A stretch of DNA of 5,233 nucleotides from Spirochaetaceae bacterium. Its GTDB lineage: Bacteria > Spirochaetota > Spirochaetia > Treponematales > Breznakiellaceae. Below the pieces are notes generated by a model, which searched no databases, had not been told where the DNA came from, and saw only the letters and a list, made by a program, of their open reading frames with translations. Location of the stretch: positions 1 through 5,233 of the forward strand of contig JAISQV010000327.1 of NCBI GenBank assembly GCA_031273985.1, in the 5' to 3' direction. A program made the position numbers and the translations under genes. Below, in pieces: positions 1-5,176 of this stretch (positions within the stretch are counted from its first letter, which is position 1; each line of letters begins with the position of its first letter).

Positions 1-31
1 GATTCAGGATAGGTTATCGAAGCAATAGTCT

Positions 32-59
32 ACTTTCCCTCAAAAACTAATGGGAAAGT
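32..59. repeat. 8-bp perfect inverted repeat (hairpin)
   Basis: The arms ACTTTCCC (32-39) and GGGAAAGT (52-59) are perfectly complementary around a 12-nt A-rich loop. No T-run follows on either strand, so it is not a standard intrinsic terminator. It may be the 3' end structure of a gene lying to the left of the window, or part of the degenerate repeat that overlaps it at 56-86. The arms are seen directly; the role is unknown. Confidence 0.4.
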
Positions 60-86
60 GTCGTCCGTGTGGTCTGTGGTTATAAT
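56..86 (-). repeat. Degenerate CAC-periodic intergenic repeat, left copy
   Basis: Read on the minus strand from 86 downwards, this stretch begins ATAACCACAGACC and continues with CAC-centred units about every 9-10 nt. On the plus strand it appears as the imperfect 9-mers CGTCCGTGT and GGTCTGTGG side by side. It resembles a style of short intergenic sequence (AACCACAGA..CACGGA..CACAGA) that I recall from many bacterial genomes; that is memory, not a search result. A similar copy in the opposite orientation lies at 349-380, beyond the tRNA. Its leftmost bases overlap the hairpin at 32-59. A TATAAT hexamer falls at 81-86 but has no good -35 partner. Confidence 0.35.
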
Positions 87-103
87 CTTATGTGTACGCA
101 TAT

Positions 104-116
104 GGGGCTCGGCCCC
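104..116 (+). terminator. GC hairpin followed by C/T tract, possible terminator
   Basis: GGGGC (104-108) pairs with GCCCC (112-116) around a TCG triloop, followed by a C/T-rich run rather than a clean T-run. It could end transcription arriving from the left before the tRNA promoter. The tail is poor for a Rho-independent terminator, so this call is weak. Confidence 0.25.
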
Positions 117-151
117 CTCTTCCCTTCCTCTCTACTCTTCACTCCTCACCT
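113..151. other. Pyrimidine tract upstream of the tRNA promoter
   Basis: From 113 to 150 only three purines occur (A134, A141, A148), spaced exactly 7 nt apart. The last part therefore reads as three imperfect 7-nt units (131-137, 138-144, 145-151). No coding potential is seen. The strand asymmetry may simply reflect spacer DNA between a terminator-like hairpin and the tRNA promoter. Confidence 0.4.
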
Positions 152-169
152 GCGCAAAGCGCCGCCGCG

Positions 170-199
170 TTGACAAGGGCCTCTTCCCTATGCTATGTT
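170..199 (+). promoter_or_regulatory. Sigma70-type promoter of the tRNA-Pro gene
   Basis: A perfect -35 box TTGACA (170-175) is followed after 18 nt by a good -10 box TATGTT (194-199). Transcription would start near 205-207, giving a leader of about 20 nt before the mature tRNA at 228. The quality of the boxes fits a stable-RNA gene. No GC-rich stringent discriminator is evident downstream of the -10 box. Confidence 0.7.
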
Positions 200-214
200 A
201 GTTGTACGGCAGGT

Positions 215-313
215 GAGACCCCCCGGACGGGCAATAGCGCAGTTGGTTAGCGTACAAGTCTGGGGGACTTGGGGTCCCCGGTTCGAATCCGGGTTGCCCG
301 ATTGGGGGGTTTC
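215..313 (+). other. Leader-trailer stem of the pre-tRNA
   Basis: Bases 215-224 (GAGACCCCCC) can pair with 304-313 (GGGGGGTTTC) with a single G-U pair, enclosing the tRNA. The stem is separated from the acceptor stem by 3 nt on the 5' side (225-227) and by the discriminator base plus 2 nt on the 3' side. It would extend the acceptor helix in the precursor and could affect 5' and 3' processing or protect the ends. The pairing is seen directly; the function is inferred. Confidence 0.45.
228..301 (+). tRNA. tRNA-Pro, anticodon GGG
   Basis: The 74-nt sequence folds into a complete cloverleaf. Acceptor stem is CGGGCAA/TTGCCCG, D arm is GCGC/GCGT with a 9-nt loop containing GG, anticodon stem is CAAGT/ACTTG with loop CTGGGGG, the variable loop is 5 nt, and the T arm is CCCGG/CCGGG with loop TTCGAAT. 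The anticodon GGG (262-264) reads CCC and CCU proline codons. The C1-G72 pair, A73 discriminator and G37 next to the anticodon are hallmarks of bacterial tRNA-Pro. T8, A14, the G15-C48 pair and the invariant GG are present, so the gene looks functional. CCA is not encoded (ATT follows), so a nucleotidyltransferase must add it. Short ORFs overlapping this gene on both strands are spurious. Confidence 0.97.
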
Positions 314-348
314 CGCGCCGCTTCCGCAGGGGCAGGCAATTCCGGAAT

Positions 349-380
349 CTAACCACGAACAGTACCAAACAACATGAATC
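349..380 (+). repeat. Degenerate CAC-periodic intergenic repeat, right copy
   Basis: After CT at 349-350, three 10-nt units occupy 351-360, 361-370 and 371-380. The first is AACCACGAAC and the other two are diverged versions ending AAC and ATC. The opening AACCAC and the roughly 10-nt periodicity match the minus-strand copy at 56-86, so the two copies are inverted with their AACCAC heads facing each other across the tRNA. No ORF explains the pattern. Confidence 0.35.
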
Positions 381-397
381 CGGAGAAAACGTATAAA
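369..397 (+). promoter_or_regulatory. Weak candidate promoter for the GH18 lipoprotein gene
   Basis: A -10-like TATAAA (392-397) lies 17 nt downstream of ACAACA (369-374), which matches only half of the -35 consensus. If used, transcription starts near 404 and the leader is about 100 nt. It is the best candidate I see between the tRNA and the start codon, but read-through from the tRNA promoter is an equally simple explanation. Confidence 0.25.
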
Positions 398-492
398 CCA
401 TGATCATCCGCACAAGACAACATAAAGAAAAGACCGCCGCAGGGAAGGGTAGGGAGGCGCCCAGGGCGGGCCGGATGCGCCTGAACGGTTAC

Positions 493-497
493 GGGGA
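493..497 (+). promoter_or_regulatory. Ribosome binding site of the GH18 gene
   Basis: GGGGA sits 9 nt before the ATG at 507. It is a modest match to the anti-Shine-Dalgarno sequence but better placed than anything in front of the in-frame ATG at 522. Starting at 507 also keeps the arginine needed for the signal peptide n-region. Confidence 0.45.
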
Positions 498-506
498 TTC
501 CGTGAT

Positions 507-1559
507 ATGCGTACCGTACTGATGATCGGCGCGCTCTGCACGGCGGGCGCCCTGCTGGGGTCCTGCGGCTCGGGCCCCGCCGGGACGGGCACTGAAGCGT
601 CCCCGCCGGGGGAAGGATCCCTGGCGGAGGGCCTTCTCCCGGAAACGGACGCGGGGGAGGCGCCCTTTCCGCAGGCCCCCTTTAGCTTCGGCGAAGTATG
701 GGGCTACGTCGTGGCGGGCCGGGAATATGCGCTGAAGCCGGAGCTGCCCCTGACCGACGTGGGCTACTTTGGGGCGGAAGTGGACAGCTACGGGAAACTT
801 TCCGGCGTACCCCGCCGGGCGGCGCTGCAATCCTTTTCCGGGCGGGTTCACCTGGTGGTGGTCTGCAATGGCCGGAGCCTGACCCACTTTGCGCTGGAGG
901 AAGGAAGCCGGACCCGGCGGCAGTTGGTCTCGGATATTATTGCCGCCGCCCGTCCCTTCGACGGCCTCCAGATTGATTTTGAGAATGTCCCGCCCCGGGA
1001 CGGGGGCAGCTTCCGCTCCTTCCTGGAGGAGCTCGGCAGGGGGCTTGAGGGGAGAATCCTCAGCGCCGCCCTGCCCGCCCGGACCGCCGCCCGCAGCGAT
1101 GATGTCTACGACTACCGGAGCATAGCCCCGCTGGCGGACAGGATCCTCATCATGGCCTACGACGAACACTGGTCCGGCAGCAGCCCCGGCCCGATTGCGT
1201 CCCTCGCATGGTGCAGGAATATAGCCCGCTACGGCATGGAAACGGTGGGCGCTGAAAAACTCATCATGGGTATCCCTTTCTACGGCAGAACCTGGGGCGA
1301 CATAAATCCCAACCGGGCCTTCTTCCACTCCGGCATAGAGCGGATAAAGACCGAAAATCAGATAACCGAGGTGCAGAGGGTCGACGGCATTCCCAGCTTC
1401 AGTTACGAAACCCGCCTCACCGTAACCGCCTACTACGAGGATAGCCAGTCCCTCCGGGAGAAGCTCGAAAGTTACCGCTCCCTGGGAATCAGATCCGTGG
1501 GTTTCTGGTCCATAGGCCAGGAAGCGCCCGATGTCTGGAGCCTCTTTCCGGCAAAGTAG
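507..1559 (+). CDS. Lipoprotein with GH18 (YaaH/SleL-like) glycoside hydrolase domain
   Basis: The 350-residue product is probably a lipid-anchored, exported hydrolase of N-acetylglucosamine-containing glycans, most likely peptidoglycan or chitin-type oligosaccharides. Residues 1-20 form a short lipoprotein signal: Arg2, a hydrophobic core, then lipobox LGSC with Cys20 as the anchor. Residues 21-60 are a Gly/Pro/Ala/Glu-rich tether. The GH18 barrel follows. FDGLQIDFEN (151-160) is the strand-4 signature, with Glu159 as catalytic acid and Asp157 two residues before it. IMAYDEHWSG (215-224), GIPFYGRTW (255-263) and VGFWSIGQE (331-339, with Trp334) are further family motifs. The MAYDEHWSG-type segment and FE in place of WE resemble the spore-germination branch (YaaH, YdhD, SleL), but no LysM repeat is present. 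The catalytic residues look intact. The exact substrate cannot be told from sequence. The gene faces the SNF2 gene across 29 bp and has no co-directional partner in view. Confidence 0.9.
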   Translation: MRTVLMIGALCTAGALLGSCGSGPAGTGTEASPPGEGSLAEGLLPETDAGEAPFPQAPFSFGEVWGYVVAGREYALKPELPLTDVGYFGAEVDSYGKLSGVPRRAALQSFSGRVHLVVVCNGRSLTHFALEEGSRTRRQLVSDIIAAARPFDGLQIDFENVPPRDGGSFRSFLEELGRGLEGRILSAALPARTAARSDDVYDYRSIAPLADRILIMAYDEHWSGSSPGPIASLAWCRNIARYGMETVGAEKLIMGIPFYGRTWGDINPNRAFFHSGIERIKTENQITEVQRVDGIPSFSYETRLTVTAYYEDSQSLREKLESYRSLGIRSVGFWSIGQEAPDVWSLFPAK

Positions 1560-1587
1560 CCCCGCCCGCGGAGGGCGCTGCGCGGGG
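1560..1587. terminator. Inverted repeat between convergent genes, possible bidirectional terminator
   Basis: CCCCGC (1560-1565) is complementary to GCGGGG (1582-1587). An alternative inner hairpin GCCC/GGGC (1564-1567 with 1573-1576, 5-nt loop) competes with it. The repeat fills nearly all of the 29 bp between the two stop codons, which suits a shared terminator. No T-run follows on either strand, so it may only be a GC-rich 3' end structure or need Rho. Confidence 0.35.
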
Positions 1588-1588
1588 A

Positions 1589-4500
1589 TCAGGCGAAGAG
1601 TTCCCGCAGCTCCTCGTGGCTCATCCGGGCAAGCCAGGATTCCCCCGAAGAGACGCTCATTTCGGCCAGCTCCCGCTTGGCGGAAAGCATAAGGTCTATC
1701 TTTTCCTCAAAGCTGTTCCGGGTGATGAAGCGGTACACAAAGACATTCTTCTCCTGGCCTATCCTGAAGACCCGGTCGGTGGCCTGATTCTCCACGGCGG
1801 GGTTATACCAGAGATCATAGTGGATCACCCGGTTCGCCGCGGTCAGATTGAGGCCCAGCCCCCCGGCCTTGAGGCTTATGAGAAGGATGCGCCGGGAAAC
1901 ATCGTTCTGGAAGCTGTCCAGGGTTTCGCCGCGCTTTTTCTGGCTCATGCCGCCGTAGTAAAGCAGGGGAATCTCCCCCAGCTCGCCGCGGATGATCGTT
2001 TCAAGGCAGTGCAGCGTTTCAACGTATTGGCTGAAGACGAGTACCTTTTCACGGGCGGCAATGATCTCCTCAAGGAGGGTAAGCAGCAACAGGGCCTTGC
2101 CCGACAGTTTTGCTACCGCGGGGCTTTCCTTGTCGTAGACCCGCGGGTGATCGCAGATCTGTTTCAGCGCCAGGAGGAGGTTCAGCACCAGGGCGGATCG
2201 TCCGGCGGGGTCCTCAAGGCGCTCGGAGCGTTCCAGGGCGCCGGTCAGCACCGTTTCGTACAACGCCGCCTGCTCCGATTCCAGGCCCGGATATTCGTTG
2301 ATGATGATCTTCTCCGGCAGATCGGCGATGACGGTCTTGTCGGTCTTGAGCCGCCGGAGCAGGAAGGGCGCCGTGATCCGTTTCAGGGCCTCCGCCTTTT
2401 CCCGGCTTCGCAGTACCTCTATGGGAATACGGTAGGCGTCCCTGAACTGGGCCGGAGTTCCCAGATAACCGGGCAGCACAAAGTCAAAGAGGGATCGCAT
2501 ATCCTCAAGGCGGTTCTCCACAGGGGTTCCCGACAGGGCAAGGCGGCAGTCCGCCCGGAGACTCTTGACGGCCTTTGCTCCTTCGGTGGCGGCGTTCTTC
2601 ATGAGGTGGGCTTCGTCAGCGATGAGCACGGAAAAGCCGCGCTTGACCAGTTTTTCCCTATCCCTGGCGGCGGTCTGGTAGGTGGTAAGAAAAATGTCGC
2701 TTTTCCGGTCAAGCCGGCGTCCCGGCCCGTGATACCGCGAAACCTTAAGGGCCGGGGCAAAGCGGGCAAGCTCCCTGTCCCAGTTTTCAAGCAGCGCCGC
2801 CGGAGCGACCACCAGGACCTGATCCCCCAGGCGGCCGTCGGCCTTGAGGCGGAGAAGCACCGCTATGGCCTGAATCGTTTTCCCCAGGCCCATGTCGTCC
2901 GCCAGGATGCAGCCGAATCCCGCATAGAGGAGGGAGCAGAGCCAGTTGTAACCCCGCTCCTGATAGGGCCTGAGCGGGGCCTTGAGGCCCTGCGGCGCGG
3001 GGAAGGACTTTTCCTCAAAAACCTTTCCGATGAGGCGTTCCGCGTCAAAGGAGAGAACGCTGTCCCCGGCAAAGTGGGATTTAAGGAATTCATTTACGCC
3101 GGGGCTCCCTTCACGGGTCTTTTTTAAGAGCCGGGCCAGCTCGTCGGGATCGATCCGCACGAATCGTTCCCGGAATTTCACGAATCGCTTTTTTGCCGTG
3201 AGGAGCGCGGCAAATTCTTCGGGGGAAAGCAGATCATCCCCTATGGCAACCTGCCAGTCCCACTCCAAAAAGGAATCGAGGTTGAAGTAACTCACCAGGG
3301 AGCCCGCCCCCTTGCCCGAAGCGCCGGCCTTAATCACGAGGCGGGGCTTAAGCTCCCGGTGCAGGCTCCTGGGGAGGATGACTTCTATGCCGAGGCGCTC
3401 CAGCAGGTCCGCCCCGCTGTCGAGAAAGTCCACGAGCCGTTTTTCCGTAAGCCCTATGGTTTTCCGGGAAAAGAGGGCGCGAATTTCCGGCAGATAGTTC
3501 GAAAGCGCCGTCGGCGCCTTGAGTATGTCGATGCCGCCTGAAATTTTGGCGGCGTCTTTGAGGGGGACATACCGGGGAGGGGCGGCCTCCGGGGAGGGCA
3601 TGGCGACCTCGACAGACAGGGCGAAACCGGCTTCTCCGGCGGCGGGGGAAGCCGGTTTTGCGGGCCCCACGCTGAAACGGTACTTCCAGGCCGAAAAATC
3701 GGTACGCAGAACGGAGAGCCAGCGGTCTATGGACAGGGGAAGGCTCCGCAGGCGGGGCGGGCGCACGTCCAGCTCCCCGCCCCGGAAGAAAAGAGCGTTA
3801 AGCTCCCGGTAGGCCGCTCCGGCGGGGCCGGTAAAACCGCTCTGCCGTACCCACTCCCCCAAAAAAGCCGAGGCCAGGAGGCGCGCCGTTCCCCCGCCGT
3901 CGGCGTAACGCGGAATCTTCGGGGGGCGTCCCGGTTTGACCAGGGGGAGCATGGCCTCTACCCCGGATGCCAGGGCGTCCAGGGCGGAAGCCGCCAGGGG
4001 CATCTCAAAGGGCATCCAGACTATCCTGAGGCGGCCCTTGTCCACATAGACGCAGGGAATCACGGCCCCCGCCGCGCAGAGGAGGTTGAGCAGCCTGAAC
4101 AGGTTGAACAGAAAAGCGTAGCTTCCGGTACCGTCGCCGGAAGAAAAGCCCCGGAACCGGAGAAAGCTTTCAAAGAGGCCGTGCCGCGATACCTCGCCCC
4201 GGGCGTCCTCCTGAATCAAAAAGACCCTTGTCCCCGGCCTGGGGGATTCGCAGTCCACGGTCCAGCGGGAACGGGAACAGCGGTGCTCATCCTCCGGGCT
4301 ATCCGCCTCCCCCTGCCAGGGAAGAAAGCGGGCGGCGTGGTGATAGAATTCCGCCATTACCAGGGCAAAGTCCCGTTCGCAGAAGGGGGGAGACGCGGGA
4401 AGCAGGGAGCAGATCAGGCCGGCGCACTGGGGGATGGCGGGAACGGAAAATTCCGCCGGAGGGTTTTCGCTCCCCCCGGCGCCGGTCCGGCCTGCTTCGC

Positions 4501-5083
4501 CGGCCCTGCCGGAGGCCGCCCGGCGGGGCGCTTCGGTTACGCGGAAGGGAGGCGCTATTTCATTATCCAGGCTTCCGCCGAAACGCCCGGTTACTTCGCT
4601 CAGATCGACGCCCCGGAGCCGGAACAGCAAATGGGGGTCCGCGTCCACCTCCTGGGCGAGGATGAAGTAGAGCGCCGCCATATGCTTGCAGGGATCGCCG
4701 TAATCGGGACAATTGCAGGCCCGGCTCATATCGTTCCAGCGGGCGGGAATCAGGCCCAGGCCGGAACGTTTCAACTTTCGGAGGAAAGCTTCCGGCAGCT
4801 TCCCCGAGGCTATTTCGGCAAGCAGGGCCGGGTCCCCCTCCAGCAGGGCGAGAACCCGCTCGGGCTCCTGCAGCCTGGGGAAGTCAATGATCACCGTATA
4901 GCTGCTCCGGCGGCGGCCCCTTACCTTCGCCGTTACCCGGCGGCCCTTTATTTCCAGGGACACCACATTCCCCGCGTTGGCGTAGCGCCGCCCCCGGTCG
5001 AGGCGCTCCCCCATCCGGTAACCGTCGAGAATTTCCATGAACCACTTACCCCAGGGGGTAACACCGTAACTGTTTTTGGCCAT
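1589..5083 (-). CDS. SWIM zinc finger SNF2-family ATPase (DEAD/DEAH helicase-like)
   Basis: This 1164-residue protein is a bacterial SNF2-type, ATP-driven double-stranded DNA translocase. It probably acts in the cytoplasm on nucleic acid-protein complexes; its biological task is unknown. Residues 123-134 form a CxCx6CxH SWIM zinc finger (Cys123, Cys125, Cys132, His134). Residues about 165-690 are weakly conserved and match the position of the bacterial SNF2-associated region. The ATPase core starts near 699. Its motifs are DDMGLGKT (729-736, Lys735 in Walker A), APAALLENW (760-768), DEAH (823-826), SGTP (851-854), VFSQY (1016-1020), SLKAGGLGLNL (1070-1080) and QATDRVFRIGQ (1100-1110, with Arg1104 and Arg1107 in motif VI). 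All core motifs are intact. The frame is open 42 codons further upstream, but that extension crosses the divergent promoter and the start of the neighbouring gene. The ATG at 5083 has a good GGAGGGG site and gives MAKNSYGVTPWG. Residues 184-212 and 475-488 are low-complexity linkers, the second encoded by a DNA palindrome. Long open frames on the opposite strand are shadows. Confidence 0.95.
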   Translation of the reverse strand: MAKNSYGVTPWGKWFMEILDGYRMGERLDRGRRYANAGNVVSLEIKGRRVTAKVRGRRRSSYTVIIDFPRLQEPERVLALLEGDPALLAEIASGKLPEAFLRKLKRSGLGLIPARWNDMSRACNCPDYGDPCKHMAALYFILAQEVDADPHLLFRLRGVDLSEVTGRFGGSLDNEIAPPFRVTEAPRRAASGRAGEAGRTGAGGSENPPAEFSVPAIPQCAGLICSLLPASPPFCERDFALVMAEFYHHAARFLPWQGEADSPEDEHRCSRSRWTVDCESPRPGTRVFLIQEDARGEVSRHGLFESFLRFRGFSSGDGTGSYAFLFNLFRLLNLLCAAGAVIPCVYVDKGRLRIVWMPFEMPLAASALDALASGVEAMLPLVKPGRPPKIPRYADGGGTARLLASAFLGEWVRQSGFTGPAGAAYRELNALFFRGGELDVRPPRLRSLPLSIDRWLSVLRTDFSAWKYRFSVGPAKPASPAAGEAGFALSVEVAMPSPEAAPPRYVPLKDAAKISGGIDILKAPTALSNYLPEIRALFSRKTIGLTEKRLVDFLDSGADLLERLGIEVILPRSLHRELKPRLVIKAGASGKGAGSLVSYFNLDSFLEWDWQVAIGDDLLSPEEFAALLTAKKRFVKFRERFVRIDPDELARLLKKTREGSPGVNEFLKSHFAGDSVLSFDAERLIGKVFEEKSFPAPQGLKAPLRPYQERGYNWLCSLLYAGFGCILADDMGLGKTIQAIAVLLRLKADGRLGDQVLVVAPAALLENWDRELARFAPALKVSRYHGPGRRLDRKSDIFLTTYQTAARDREKLVKRGFSVLIADEAHLMKNAATEGAKAVKSLRADCRLALSGTPVENRLEDMRSLFDFVLPGYLGTPAQFRDAYRIPIEVLRSREKAEALKRITAPFLLRRLKTDKTVIADLPEKIIINEYPGLESEQAALYETVLTGALERSERLEDPAGRSALVLNLLLALKQICDHPRVYDKESPAVAKLSGKALLLLTLLEEIIAAREKVLVFSQYVETLHCLETIIRGELGEIPLLYYGGMSQKKRGETLDSFQNDVSRRILLISLKAGGLGLNLTAANRVIHYDLWYNPAVENQATDRVFRIGQEKNVFVYRFITRNSFEEKIDLMLSAKRELAEMSVSSGESWLARMSHEELRELFA
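3621..3661. repeat. In-frame palindrome inside the SNF2 gene
   Basis: Arms AAACCGGCTTC (3624-3634) and GAAGCCGGTTT (3648-3658) are perfect over 11 bp around a 13-nt loop. They extend to 14 positions with one G-T pair (3621-3634 with 3648-3661). On the coding strand the palindrome supplies residues 475-488 (AKPASPAAGEAGFA), between the strand-like segments YRFSV and LSVEV. A small Ala/Gly/Pro loop placed in a probable hairpin turn looks like an in-frame insertion of a palindromic mini-element, as known for Rickettsia palindromic elements. That origin is an inference; a fortuitous GC-rich linker is the alternative. Confidence 0.55.
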
Positions 5084-5092
5084 AGCCGAAAG

Positions 5093-5099
5093 CCCCTCC
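5093..5099 (-). promoter_or_regulatory. Ribosome binding site that fixes the SNF2 start
   Basis: On the minus strand GGAGGGG ends 9 nt before the ATG at 5083. No comparable site precedes the more upstream in-frame ATG at 5209, which lies inside the neighbouring gene. This is the main reason for choosing the shorter protein. Confidence 0.65.
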
Positions 5100-5109
5100 C
5101 CTACCCCAG

Positions 5110-5128
5110 CCGCCCTTGTCAAGGCCGG
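5110..5128. promoter_or_regulatory. 19-bp operator-like dyad in the divergent intergenic region
   Basis: CCGCCCTTGTCAAGGCCGG is an odd-centred palindrome: eight of nine pairs match around a central T, with one symmetrical C-C mismatch. It covers the -35 box (5116-5121) of the rightward promoter and ends about where the candidate leftward transcript would begin. A dimeric repressor bound here could block both promoters. The symmetry is seen directly; the regulator is unknown and not encoded in the visible sequence. Confidence 0.45.
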
Positions 5129-5144
5129 TTTCGCATAGTAAAAT
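5116..5144 (+). promoter_or_regulatory. Promoter of the nitroreductase-like gene
   Basis: TTGTCA (5116-5121) and TAAAAT (5139-5144) each match five of six consensus bases and are separated by the optimal 17 nt. The predicted start near 5151 gives a short leader of about 26 nt with the ribosome binding site inside it. Confidence 0.65.
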
Positions 5145-5165
5145 AAGGACCGTAAAAAAATACAA
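5135..5165 (-). promoter_or_regulatory. Weak candidate promoter of the SNF2 gene
   Basis: On the minus strand a -10-like TACTAT occupies 5140-5135, with a poor -35-like TTGTAT at 5165-5160 and a 19-nt spacer. The predicted start near 5128 leaves a leader of about 45 nt before the ATG at 5083. A perfect TTGACA at 5122-5117 on this strand has no usable -10 box downstream, so it is probably only the mirror of the rightward -35 box. Confidence 0.3.
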
Positions 5166-5170
5166 GGGAG
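5164..5170 (+). promoter_or_regulatory. Ribosome binding site of the nitroreductase-like gene
   Basis: AAGGGAG lies 6 nt before the ATG at 5177, a good strength and spacing. Together with the promoter at 5116-5144 it supports a real gene start here even though only 19 codons are visible. Confidence 0.6.
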
Positions 5171-5176
5171 TTTGCC

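Noticed and set aside
81..86. Perfect TATAAT as an extra promoter
   Set aside because: No -35-like hexamer lies at suitable spacing and no TG precedes it in extended -10 position; the tRNA has a better promoter at 170-199.
170..180. TTGACAAGGGC shared with the minus strand at 5122-5112, suggesting a common regulator site
   Set aside because: Six of the bases are simply the -35 consensus, and a shared 11-mer is not significant here. The tRNA copy also lacks the extended dyad symmetry.
195..413. Open frames on both strands across the tRNA
   Set aside because: They are translated from the cloverleaf itself; the residues FEPGT and FESG arise from the T-arm sequence, a common artefact.
489..1328. 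A 279-codon open frame on the minus strand over the GH18 gene
   Set aside because: It is antisense to a gene with intact catalytic motifs; its product is compositionally biased and unrecognisable.
1616..3127. A 503-codon open frame on the plus strand inside the SNF2 gene
   Set aside because: It is antisense to the helicase core with all its conserved motifs, its product has no recognisable domain, and long antisense frames are expected in GC-rich genes.
5124..5134. GCCGGTTTCGC shared with an arm of the palindrome at 3621-3661
   Set aside because: Several shared 11-mers are expected by chance between the two strands of a 5-kb GC-rich window, so this alone does not show a repeat copy.
4181..5146. 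A 321-codon open frame on the plus strand over the SNF2 N-terminus
   Set aside because: It is antisense to the SWIM domain region, reads through the divergent promoter, and its product is Gly/Pro/Arg-rich with no motif.
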